Shown here: piece after piece, positions 53,552 through 60,098 of the stretch
Numbering within the stretch: position 1 is the stretch's first letter
How the letters are laid out: every line of letters starts with the position of its first letter
Origin: an uncultured Corynebacterium sp.
GTDB lineage: Bacteria > Actinomycetota > Actinomycetes > Mycobacteriales > Mycobacteriaceae
DNA: 60,098 bases
Assembly (NCBI GenBank): GCA_946223355.1
Contig: CAMIPB010000016.1
Span: 1-60,098 of the forward strand
Direction of reading: 5' to 3'
Position numbers and translations under genes: made by a program
The notes under the pieces: generated by a model
The model's database searches: none
Told to the model about the DNA's origin: nothing
The model's input: only the letters and a program-made list of their open reading frames with translations

Positions 53552-54052
53552 ATGGCACCTCAAGTTGGTTTAATTATGGGTTCTGACTCAGACTGGCCCA
53601 CTGTAGAGCCTGCTGCGCAGGTTCTGGCTGATTTTGGTATTGAGTTTGAGTCTGGTGTGGTTTCCGCTCACCGCACGCCAGAAAAGATGCTGAACTACGC
53701 AAAGACAGCGCATGAGCGCGGCTTGAAAGTCATTATCGCTTGCGCTGGCGGCGCTGCCCATTTGCCAGGAATGGTTGCTGCGGCAACGCCTCTTCCTGTT
53801 ATCGGAATTCCACGCGCCTTGGCAGATCTTGATGGCTTGGACTCCTTGTTGTCCATCGTGCAGATGCCTGGCGGAGTTCCAGTAGCCACGGTATCTATCG
53901 GAGGGGCAAAGAACGCCGGGCTTTTGGCCGTCCGAATTTTGAGTGCAGGTCAGCCTGAATTGGTGGACAAGATGGCACAATACCAATCTGATATGGCCGC
54001 AGAAGTTGAGCGTAAAGACGAGAACTTGCGCAAGAAGCTTCTGGGCAACTAG
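53552..54052 (+). CDS. purE: N5-CAIR mutase
   Basis: Converts N5-CAIR to CAIR, the step after PurK. The 166-residue class I PurE has VGLIMGSDSDWPTVEPAA (phosphate and substrate loop), ESGVVSAHRTPEKM with the catalytic His, and IACAGGAAHLPGMVAAATPLPVIGIP. Two in-frame ATGs are possible: at 53540 the GGAG is directly adjacent (too close), while at 53552 AGGAG is at a workable 11 bases and the protein begins with the family start, so I prefer 53552. Confidence 0.95.
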   Translation: MAPQVGLIMGSDSDWPTVEPAAQVLADFGIEFESGVVSAHRTPEKMLNYAKTAHERGLKVIIACAGGAAHLPGMVAAATPLPVIGIPRALADLDGLDSLLSIVQMPGGVPVATVSIGGAKNAGLLAVRILSAGQPELVDKMAQYQSDMAAEVERKDENLRKKLLGN

Positions 54053-54066
54053 CGAGAAATAGCACA

Positions 54067-54546
54067 GTGAACAAACGGGAACAGGCAGGGGAGAGGTCTG
54101 TTCCCGTTGTTGTTTTAGGCTCCAGGCTTGTTGCCGGCAAGCCTGATGCGCTGCTGCGTGAGCGCCTAGATAAGGCTTTGGCCGTGGTGGGGGAGCGCAG
54201 TGTTTTTGTTGTCACTGGTTTCGGGGAAGCTCATGCGATGAAGGACTATCTGGTGGCACAGGGTGTAGCCGCGCGCCGGGTGATTGTTGAGCCAAGAGCA
54301 ACGAGCACGAATGAAAATCTGGAAAATGCATACCGAATCCTACGTCGGAGGCATTCGAACTGGGCAGTGGTGACCAATGATTTTCACGTTCTGCGAACGC
54401 GGCTGTGGGCATGGCATTTAGGTCATGATGTAAAAGTGCTGTCTGCCCCGACGCCGTGGGCAGACAAGCTGCGCAATTATTCCCGTGAATTGGTGGCATT
54501 GCCGCATTCCTTTTTAAGAATTTTATGGCGTAAATTGCGCGGATAA
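54067..54546 (+). CDS. YdcF/SanA-type DUF218 protein
   Basis: A 159-residue member of the DUF218 (YdcF/ElyC) family: VVVLGSRLVAGKPDALLRERLDKAL, VVTGFGEAHAMKDYLVAQGV, IVEPRATSTNENLENAYRIL and VVTNDFHVLRTRLWA. The conserved EPxATST.EN and SxxFH/NDFHxxR signatures are present. Membrane-anchored members have a helix before the domain; this one has none, so it is probably cytoplasmic. Function of the family is linked to envelope sugars but not settled. The GTG start is 14 bp after purE, likely the last gene of purK-purE-DUF218. Confidence 0.85.
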   Translation: MNKREQAGERSVPVVVLGSRLVAGKPDALLRERLDKALAVVGERSVFVVTGFGEAHAMKDYLVAQGVAARRVIVEPRATSTNENLENAYRILRRRHSNWAVVTNDFHVLRTRLWAWHLGHDVKVLSAPTPWADKLRNYSRELVALPHSFLRILWRKLRG

Positions 54547-54651
54547 GTTTGGGGGTGATGGGGATTACTTTCCGGCTGGACAAAATTGTTGAACAACCCC
54601 TATGATTATCGCAATATTAGAATGCGACCTACATCACGAAGGGTGTAAATA

Positions 54652-55932
54652 GTGAGTCCACAGACTAACGGCGGTGAAGTAAACGCTAGCCACAGCATTA
54701 CCGAAGGTGGTGCTACCGCAGCGTCCGCACAGGCAGCGCAAACAAAGACCAAAATGGGAATCTCCACCATGGCAGGTGCGATGTTCCTCATGGCCACCTC
54801 GGCCATCGGTCCGGGATTCTTGACCCAAACGACGGTCTTTACTGCACAAATGGGTGCGGCATTTGCTTTCGCAATCTTGGTTTCCATCTTGGTGGACATC
54901 GCAATTCAGCTCAACGTGTGGCGCGTTTTAGGCCTCACGGGTATGCGAGCAAGCGAATTGGGTAACACTGTTCTTCCGGGACTCGGCTGGTTCATGGCGA
55001 TCCTCGTTTTTATTGGCGGTGCCATTTTTAACATTGGCAATATTGCGGGCGCCGGTCTGGGCATGAACGCGATGCTGGGCATTGATGCCAAAATTGGTGG
55101 AGTTATCTCAGCAGCAATCGCGGCTCTAATTTTCATGTCTAAAAAGGCGGGCCTTGCTCTCGACCGCTTAGTGGCAGCCTTGGGCGCCATCATGATTTTG
55201 CTCATGCTTTATGTGGCCATCGTGTCCAACCCGCCAGTGGGGGACGCGTTGAAGAATACTTTTGCACCAAGTGAAGTGGACTTCTTCGTTATCACTACGC
55301 TCATCGGTGGCACCGTGGGTGGCTACATCACCTTCGCTGGTGTGCACCGTCTGATTGATGAGGGAATCACCGGCAAAGAGAACTTACGGCATATTGCTAC
55401 GACATCTGTCACCGGAATCATTATCACCGGTATCATGCGCGTGCTGTTGTTCCTCGCAGTTCTGGGCGTCGTTGCAACAGGTGCTGCGTTGGACAAGTCC
55501 AACATGGCAGCAGACGTGTTCTTCAAAGCAGCAGGTGAAGTTGGTCTGCGTGCCTTCGGCATGGTGTTGTTCGCCGCAGGTTTGTCCTCCATCATCGGTG
55601 CTTCCTACACCTCAATTAGCTTTATTACTAAGCGCACCACGAAACCACGCCTAGTCTCAGGCATGACCATCGGCCTCATCGTTGCTTGCACCATTGCCTT
55701 CGTTGCTGTTGGGCAAGCTCCGCAGAAGCTTTTGATTTTCGCGGGTGCTTTTAACGGTTTGATCTTGCCAATCGGCGTTGCCATCGTATTGTGGGCGATT
55801 ATTGCCCGCAAGGACTTGCTGGATGGATACAAGTACCCGAAGTGGCTCTTTGTCATCGGTGTATTGGGCTTCATTTTGTGCGTCTTTATGGGCGTAAAGT
55901 CGTTCGCAGGAATCACGGCTTTGTGGGCTTAA
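54652..55932 (+). CDS. NRAMP-like divalent metal/solute transporter (YcsG-like)
   Basis: A 426-residue membrane protein with about 11 helices after a polar N-terminal extension of ~45 residues. The first helix carries SAIGPGFLTQTT, which replaces the DPGN metal motif of true NRAMP proteins; the sixth carries GTVGGYITFAGVHRL. This is the YcsG-type branch of the superfamily, which lacks the canonical metal ligands and is repeatedly found beside DUF1445/5-oxoprolinase-type genes, as here (55989). Metal transport is therefore unlikely; a role in uptake of the substrate of the next gene is inferred. GTG start at 54652. Confidence 0.85.
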   Translation: MSPQTNGGEVNASHSITEGGATAASAQAAQTKTKMGISTMAGAMFLMATSAIGPGFLTQTTVFTAQMGAAFAFAILVSILVDIAIQLNVWRVLGLTGMRASELGNTVLPGLGWFMAILVFIGGAIFNIGNIAGAGLGMNAMLGIDAKIGGVISAAIAALIFMSKKAGLALDRLVAALGAIMILLMLYVAIVSNPPVGDALKNTFAPSEVDFFVITTLIGGTVGGYITFAGVHRLIDEGITGKENLRHIATTSVTGIIITGIMRVLLFLAVLGVVATGAALDKSNMAADVFFKAAGEVGLRAFGMVLFAAGLSSIIGASYTSISFITKRTTKPRLVSGMTIGLIVACTIAFVAVGQAPQKLLIFAGAFNGLILPIGVAIVLWAIIARKDLLDGYKYPKWLFVIGVLGFILCVFMGVKSFAGITALWA

Positions 55933-55988
55933 GCCTCTAACTTTGAGTTCATTTCCCCTGTTTGTAATAACAAGAAAGAAGTACTGCT

Positions 55989-56786
55989 ATGTCTAAACTC
56001 ATCGCGCCGAATCAAAACTCAACTCCGGAACAAGCGCGTGAGTTTTATCGCGAGCACAACGTGGTTACCACCGCGGGAATAGCCTATGGGTACACCCAAG
56101 CAAATTTGTTGGCAGTGCCCAAAGAATATGCTTTTGATTTCTTGTTGTTTACTCAACGCAATCCAAAACCATGTCCAGTAATCGGGGTGCTGGAGCCGGG
56201 ACAGGTTAGTTCTGAGCTACTCAGTGGCGGGGATAGCCGGACTGACATTCCGGAGTATCGGGTCTATGAGCGTGGAAAGCTGGTGAGCAGTCCAACGGAC
56301 GTCGTTGATATCTGGGACGAGCATATGGTCGGTTTCCTTATCGGTTGCTCTTTTACCTTTGAGACACCGCTTTTGGCAGCCGGGATCAAGTTGGCACACC
56401 ATGAACAAAACCGGAATGTGCCGATGTTTATTAGTTCCATTCCAACGGAGCCGGCGGGAGTATTTTCCGGCCCCATGGTGGTCTCAATGCGTCCGCTGCC
56501 AGCACATCAGATTGCAGATGCCGTGCGAATCACCTCGCGGTACCCGGCAGTGCATGGTGCTCCCATTCATGTGGGCAACCCGGAAGAAATCGGCATTACC
56601 GACGTTATGGCTCCAGATTTTGGAGACGCAGTGGATATTCCACCAGGGCATATTCCTGTATTTTGGGCCTGCGGTGTTACCCCACAGGCCGTAGTAATGG
56701 ACTCACAGCCTGAGTTGGCGATAACTCACGCCCCAGGCAAGATGCTGATTACGAACGCGCGGGATAGCCAATTCCAAGTCCCATAA
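55989..56786 (+). CDS. DUF1445 family protein (YcsI/D-glutamate cyclase-like hydro-lyase)
   Basis: A 265-residue cytoplasmic protein of the DUF1445 family, which includes YcsI of Bacillus and the mammalian D-glutamate cyclase domain. Family signatures: VVTTAGIAYGYTQANLLAVP near the N-terminus, CPVIGVLEPG, DIPEYRVYERGKLV, FLIGCSFTFE, VSMRPLPAHQIADAVRIT, and HGAPIHVGNPEEIGI plus VFWACGVTPQ, with conserved Cys and His that are candidate catalytic residues. By position behind a YcsG-like transporter it probably acts on 5-oxoproline/D-glutamate-type compounds. The ATG follows AAGAAAGAAG after a 56-bp gap. Confidence 0.88.
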   Translation: MSKLIAPNQNSTPEQAREFYREHNVVTTAGIAYGYTQANLLAVPKEYAFDFLLFTQRNPKPCPVIGVLEPGQVSSELLSGGDSRTDIPEYRVYERGKLVSSPTDVVDIWDEHMVGFLIGCSFTFETPLLAAGIKLAHHEQNRNVPMFISSIPTEPAGVFSGPMVVSMRPLPAHQIADAVRITSRYPAVHGAPIHVGNPEEIGITDVMAPDFGDAVDIPPGHIPVFWACGVTPQAVVMDSQPELAITHAPGKMLITNARDSQFQVP

Positions 56787-56800
56787 CGGGCAGCCAATTA

Positions 56801-57337
56801 TTGGTTAGGGCGCTAGATAATAAGAGCCCAATTACGTCGTTGGCTAGTTTGGGTCGAGGATCGTACAAATGCGCTCGCAAGTTTTTCAACTGCACCGGGT
56901 GGAAGACCGGCTGGGCCATTGCGGAGCCCGCGCTTCTCGACGGCGCCATCAAAGCCAAGCAATTCACCACCTTCGTCTCCGCTACGCCTTTCCAGCCCGC
57001 CGTGGCCCATGCCCTGCGTCATGAACAAGAGTGGCTGGACGGCATGGTGTCTGAGCTTGCAGAGTGCCGCAGCATCCTAGTGGAGGGCCTAGAATAGCTA
57101 GGTTTCCACGTGCATGACACCGGCGGCACCTACTACGTGGTTGCCGATGTCTCCTCTACCGGCTTAAGCGGCATCGACTTCTGCATGCAGCTGCCCACAA
57201 CAAAGGGCGTGGCTGCCATCCCGCTGGCAGCTTTCACCGACAACTCCGAGCCGTGGAAGTACAAGGTACGCTTCGCCTTTTGCAAGCGCCCTGAGGTAAT
57301 ACAGGAAGCCGTGCGGCGTCTAACCGCAGAGTCCTAG
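56801..57337 (+). pseudogene. C-terminal fragment of a class I/II aminotransferase, with an internal stop
   Basis: The sequence FNCTGWKTGWAIAEP and QFTTFVSATPFQPAVAHAL is the pyridoxal-phosphate region of a class I aminotransferase (kynurenine/DapC/ArAT type), with the family's phosphate-linking residue order. The N-terminal ~230 residues, including the first part of the fold and probably the true PLP Lys context, are missing. An in-frame TAG at 57095-57097 divides the remainder; the part after it (GFHVHDTGGTYYVVADV ... VRFAFCKRPEVI) is in the same frame. The upstream border at about 56790-56820 is degenerate. Neighbouring codon use is unremarkable. It is a decayed remnant. Confidence 0.85.
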
Positions 57338-57412
57338 TTACACAGACCCCTAAGCACCTCCCCAGCCCTGCACGTTCTTATCTTTAGCGGCTTTCAGCCC
57401 CTACATTCCGTT

Positions 57413-58024
57413 CTAGTCTTTAGGAGAACCGGGTTCCACAATCAGCGCGAGTCCTGAAGCAAGGTCTGCCAACAACTGCTTCGCCGAGCCCACAGGGGCA
57501 TTGAGATAGTCGATCGTCAGTCCGTTGACCAGTGCAGTGACGAGGCGAGCACCTTGCTCAGGCGACAGCCCACGGGCCAACTTTCCGAAATGCTGCGCGG
57601 CTACGAGACCTTCAGACACGCGCGCTCGAAACCTCGTCACCTCGGCGTCATATAAGTGTGCAAGCCATTCGCGCGTCGAAGCGGCAGCTCCCACAATGAC
57701 CCACACAGCGGAATCCTCGCGCTGGACAGGGCCAATTGGCAAAAGTTCAGCCAGGCGACCGTGGAAGATCGCGTGAAAATCCGTCGCATCCGTTTGCGTA
57801 AGTGCCCGCGACTCCTGGCGCTGCATTGACCTGACAAAGGCTTTCGCGATGATGTCATCCCGTTTACCCATTTGGTATTGGACAGTCCCAGGTGCGACGT
57901 CAGCCTCCGCAGCGACATTACGCACGCTCAGGGCATCAAGGCCCTGGGTGACCATTACTCGAATGGCGGCATCAGCAATCACTGCGGCGGTGCCGGTGAT
58001 GGGTGCGTTGCGATCAACGGACAT
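57413..58024 (-). CDS. TetR-family transcriptional regulator
   Basis: A 203-residue regulator with an N-terminal TetR helix-turn-helix (about 14-58: VIADAAIRVMVTQGLDALSVRNVAAEADVAPGTVQYQMGKRDDII) and a helical C-terminal domain for ligand and dimer contacts. It is divergent from a GAP-family membrane protein gene across 184 bp that hold two CATAC(G)...CGTAT(G) sites, so it most likely represses that gene and itself. Effector unknown. ATG at 58022-58024. Confidence 0.88.
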   Translation of the reverse strand: MSVDRNAPITGTAAVIADAAIRVMVTQGLDALSVRNVAAEADVAPGTVQYQMGKRDDIIAKAFVRSMQRQESRALTQTDATDFHAIFHGRLAELLPIGPVQREDSAVWVIVGAAASTREWLAHLYDAEVTRFRARVSEGLVAAQHFGKLARGLSPEQGARLVTALVNGLTIDYLNAPVGSAKQLLADLASGLALIVEPGSPKD

Positions 58025-58096
58025 GGAGCTCCAATCTTCGGTGGCTCAAATGCGATGAGTCATTCATGAGCATAGTTGCACTCGCATCCAGTCTTT

Positions 58097-58136
58097 CATA
58101 CAATCGTATCAACCATGCATTTCATACGAACGTATG
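58097..58136. promoter_or_regulatory. two TetR-type operator copies
   Basis: CATACGAACGTATG (58123-58136) is a palindrome with 6-bp arms and a 2-bp centre. CATACAATCGTATC (58097-58110) is a weaker copy of it, 26 bp away centre to centre (about 2.5 helical turns). They lie between the divergent TetR and GAP-protein genes, 73 bp before the latter's ATG. Confidence 0.6.
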
Positions 58137-58208
58137 AGCCGCGTGGTCAAGGCCTTCCACAAAGCTGAGGTCAGCTTTCTCATGCACACCCGACTACCGG
58201 AGAATGCC

Positions 58209-58919
58209 ATGTCAGACTTCCTTCCCCTTGCGGGCCTTGCACTCGTAGATAGTTTGAGTGCAGGAACCCTTGTAATCCCTATCGCCCTGATTGTTGCGTG
58301 GCGACGAGTGCGTTTAGGCCTGTTGGGCACCTACCTCGCGACGATCGCCACGGCATATTTCTGCCTTGGCCTCGCGCTTCTATTAGGGTTCGATGCGGCA
58401 ATATCGGGGGTATCTGGAGCAAGCAAGACTGACTGGTTCCGGTGGGGGACACTTGTTCTTGGCGCGGGGCTTTTCGTCTTCGGCGTATTCTCACCAAACC
58501 CCAAAAAGTACAAGTCCACGTCGACCGCAAACAACGGCGTGCCAACGAGTCGGGCTTCACGTCTTGCACGGAGCGCGTCACTGAGCGCGACCGGGATGGT
58601 GGGGCTTGCGCTGGCTGCTGCCGTTGTCGAAGCGGCGACGATGTTGCCCTACCTGGGCGCAATGGGAATTATCCAGTCCATGCCTTTCGGGTTTAGCGGC
58701 AAGGTCGCGCTTATTGCAGGGTACTGCATCGTCATGGTCCTACCGGCAACTCTTGTGGCTGTCATTGCAGATGCAGCGGGATCGACAATTTTTCCGCGTC
58801 TGGAACGCGCAATCCGTCGGCTGGAATATGAAGCGAAGGTTACATTGCTGTGGATCGCAGCTATTGTGGGTGGCTACATGGCGTTGACGAGTGCAGTGAG
58901 TCTCGGGTTGCTCGGTTGA
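58209..58919 (+). CDS. GAP-family (Sap/GPL-addressing) membrane protein
   Basis: A 236-residue protein with six predicted helices, matching the actinobacterial GAP family, where mycobacterial members are linked to transport of glycopeptidolipids and other wall lipids. It opens with LPLAGLALVDSLSAGTLVIPI, has a second-half repeat-like segment (ATMLPYLGAMGIIQSMPFG, then VMVLPATLVAVIADAAG) and a basic loop near residue 125. I use the ATG at 58209, preceded by GGAGAATGCC; an upstream start at 58134 overlaps the operator and is rejected. Under probable control of the divergent TetR protein. A strong terminator follows. Confidence 0.82.
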   Translation: MSDFLPLAGLALVDSLSAGTLVIPIALIVAWRRVRLGLLGTYLATIATAYFCLGLALLLGFDAAISGVSGASKTDWFRWGTLVLGAGLFVFGVFSPNPKKYKSTSTANNGVPTSRASRLARSASLSATGMVGLALAAAVVEAATMLPYLGAMGIIQSMPFGFSGKVALIAGYCIVMVLPATLVAVIADAAGSTIFPRLERAIRRLEYEAKVTLLWIAAIVGGYMALTSAVSLGLLG

Positions 58920-58985
58920 GAGCCAGGTTAGACCTCAAGCGGTATCTTCGGGCGAAGAGCTCCTGCCCCTCTTTCCTATGTAGCT

Positions 58986-59023
58986 AGCCCCCGGCCCGCC
59001 ACGATAGCGGCCGGGGGCTGATT
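58986..59023 (+). terminator. strong hairpin terminator
   Basis: AGCCCCCGGCC (58986-58996) pairs with GGCCGGGGGCT (59009-59019), an 11-bp perfect stem with a 12-base loop, followed by GATTTT. It ends the GAP-protein transcript. The rest of the gap to 59198 shows no gene. Confidence 0.8.
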
Positions 59024-59198
59024 TTGCTTTGACCTCTAGAATCCGCCCTAGAAGAAACCATCGACTTGGACATAACAAGCTTCGGTTAAAACATGGTATG
59101 AAATTCGTCAAAGTACGATAGTTCAACATGTCGCACCAACTTCTTCAACGCAATTTCCTGTCGTAGCAGATCCCTTTTGGATCCCATTCCTAGGTATC

Positions 59199-59396
59199 AT
59201 GGGTGGCCATTTTACCCGCCATGCGTTGACTCAGATGACTAAGCGAAAGATCACTAAAGAGCTAGTTGAGCACGTTATGAAGAACGGTACAACAAGCAAA
59301 GGCAATGGGGATACCACAATATTTACTGGCAACGGGATCCGAGTTATTGTCGATAATTCGAGTGGAAACGTAATTACTGTTACGAAAGGCAAGTAA
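59199..59396 (+). CDS. DUF4258 family protein, toxin-like
   Basis: A 65-residue protein with the DUF4258 pattern: HFTRHALTQMTKRKITKELVEHVM, then NGIRVIVDNSSGNVITVTKGK. This fold is related to RelE-type/BrnT ribonuclease toxins. The His-Ala and basic residues of the first helix and the final beta strands are kept. The next gene begins on the last base of the stop codon (TAATG), so the two are translated together. The A+T content of the pair is higher than the surroundings, in line with transfer. Ribosome site is weak (CTAGGTATC). Confidence 0.78.
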   Translation: MGGHFTRHALTQMTKRKITKELVEHVMKNGTTSKGNGDTTIFTGNGIRVIVDNSSGNVITVTKGK

Positions 59397-59626
59397 TGAA
59401 TTTTGATTATGACTCAGAAGCTGACGCAGCCTATCTAGCCATAGCAAGATCAGACATACTTCCAGAAAAGCAGATATCAGCAATAACTACAGAAGGAATG
59501 GAAGGGGAAATAGAGATAGACATTGACAAAAATGGCAAAGTTATTGGTATCGAGTTTGTGAATGCTTCCTCAATCCTCCCTCTAGATTTCCTTAAAAATC
59601 AAACTGGATACAATAATCCGAACTAA
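59396..59626 (+). CDS. DUF2283 family protein, antitoxin-like partner
   Basis: A 76-residue protein with the DUF2283 signature: FDYDSEADAAYLAIA, then EIDIDKNGKVIGIEFVNAS, with an acidic core. DUF2283 genes occur beside DUF4258 or HicA/RelE-type genes, suggesting an antitoxin or immunity role, but biochemical proof is lacking. Its start overlaps the stop of the DUF4258 gene by one base, a coupling typical of paired genes. Low G+C composition matches its partner. Confidence 0.78.
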   Translation: MNFDYDSEADAAYLAIARSDILPEKQISAITTEGMEGEIEIDIDKNGKVIGIEFVNASSILPLDFLKNQTGYNNPN

Positions 59627-59676
59627 AGGGGCGTGTCACGAGTGAACTAGCCCCCGAAAGTTGGGCTGGTTTAATT

Positions 59677-59807
59677 CTAGGTGGTTAGGGCTTCAAGGGT
59701 CTGATTCCGATATTGAATCGGGGTCAGGCCCTTGATTCGTTGTTGGATGCGTTCGGTGTTGTACCGCTGGATGTACTCGTCGATCGCCTGGTTGAACTCA
59801 GCGCCGT
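59677..59807 (-). pseudogene. IS3-family transposase remnant (C-terminal end)
   Basis: On the minus strand the sequence encodes IDEYIQRYNTERIQQ, GLTPIQYRNQTLEALTT and stop, the conserved end of an IS3/IS150-type orfB (RxNxxRxxxxLGGxTPxxY pattern). Only about 43 codons remain; the rest of the element to the right is replaced by a clpB fragment at about 59808. The short stretch 59643-59676, with TGAACTAGCCCCCGAAAG, may be the terminal inverted repeat. Confidence 0.85.
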
Positions 59808-60050
59808 CTGCAGATCCCTATTTATACCCGGGTTGGCCATGCCCTAGCCCTCCGCGCTCGGGTAACCACTAATCAGCTCGCCAGCCTCGCGCGCCACCGT
59901 CTCCGGATCCACACCCGTGGCCTTGAGCACCGGGGCTGCAATGCCGTCCTCCTGCTTGAGTAGCGCCTCGAGCACATGCGCCGGGCGCATATCCGGGTTC
60001 CCCGCTGCGGAATCGCGCATCTGCGCTTACTGCAGGGCCTCCTGGTCAAG
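59808..60050 (-). pseudogene. clpB N-terminal domain fragment with two in-frame stops
   Basis: On the minus strand the codons read LDQEALQ-stop-AQMRDSAAGNPDMRPAHVL, GIAAPVLKATGVDPETV and SGYPSAEG-stop-GMANPGINRDLQ, which is the N-domain of the disaggregase ClpB (Clp-N repeat region, about residues 10-85). TAA at 60027-60029 and TAG at 59844-59846 interrupt the frame. The homology ends at the junction with the transposase remnant, and upstream of LDQEALQ (60051-60098) the sequence no longer resembles ClpB. A broken copy; no functional clpB is seen in this window. Confidence 0.82.
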
Positions 60051-60098
60051 TCCCGTGTAGTGGTGTAGCCGTTTGTACTTTCGGCTCGGTATGAAGTT

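Noticed and set aside
54652..55932. Manganese/iron NRAMP transporter
   Set aside because: The metal-binding DPGN motif is absent (SAIGPGF); the protein belongs to a non-metal branch by appearance.
58920..59198. tRNA or small RNA in the 279-bp gap before the DUF4258 gene
   Set aside because: No cloverleaf, no CCA-type end, no riboswitch-like pairing beyond the terminator hairpin.

Overview
The window is a 60-kb chromosomal stretch of an actinobacterium, almost certainly a Corynebacterium. The gene complement is typical of that genus: monomeric isocitrate dehydrogenase, meso-diaminopimelate dehydrogenase, biotinylated AccBC with the carboxyltransferases DtsR1/DtsR2 and the small epsilon subunit AccE, pyruvate carboxylase, the prpDBC methylcitrate operon with a RamB/PrpR-type regulator, and the order birA - PH-domain membrane protein - purK - purE. 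From memory, much of this order is shared with C. glutamicum and partly with Mycobacterium (lpdA, amiA, upp, dacB, trpS neighbourhoods). GTG/TTG starts are frequent. No rRNA, tRNA, CRISPR array or intact insertion sequence was seen.

Layout. 0-5.5 kb: a small membrane protein, a quinol-dependent nitric oxide reductase behind a perfect 16-bp palindrome, a membrane protein with a four-cysteine motif behind three 17-bp iterons, and an SPFH protein. 5.6-19 kb: ddh, an M3 oligopeptidase, a DUF222/HNH protein, icd, two MFS transporters, exonuclease III, a TRIC-type channel and a VIT1-type transporter. 19.5-29.5 kb: a small membrane protein, trpS, a YihY-type membrane protein, a degenerate J-domain/RDD protein, a D-Ala-D-Ala carboxypeptidase, an adenosine-deaminase-like protein without its metal ligands, an internally duplicated protein of unknown function, an NlpC/P60 protein paired with a small helical protein, upp and an XRE regulator. 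29.5-46 kb is central metabolism: amidohydrolase, LpdA-type flavoprotein, prpR/prpDBC, pyc, accBC, a rhodanese with Ser in place of its catalytic Cys, and a Cj0069-family protein. 46-54.5 kb: the operon dtsR1-dtsR2-accE-maf-DUF3151, divergent from birA and the purine genes. 54.6-60.1 kb is accessory: an NRAMP-like transporter with a DUF1445 enzyme, an aminotransferase pseudogene, a TetR/GAP-family divergon, a DUF4258/DUF2283 pair, and a clpB fragment broken by an IS3-type transposase remnant.

How the genes fit together: pyc, accBC, dtsR1/2, accE and birA form the biotin-dependent carboxylation module (oxaloacetate, malonyl-CoA, methylmalonyl-CoA and mycolic-acid precursors), with BirA supplying the biotin. 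prpDBC disposes of propionyl-CoA. purK/purE convert AIR to CAIR.

Points that stand out: two apparently dead enzymes kept as full-length proteins (adenosine deaminase-like and rhodanese-like); a one-base frameshift at codon 7 of prpR; in-frame expansion of a 27-bp repeat inside the BirA catalytic domain; an inverted pair of consensus DnaA boxes; and many short tandem repeats, whose units are multiples of three inside genes and not between them. None of the candidate systems can be called new from sequence alone; the NlpC/P60 + helical partner pair and the DUF4258/DUF2283 pair are the best ones to follow.
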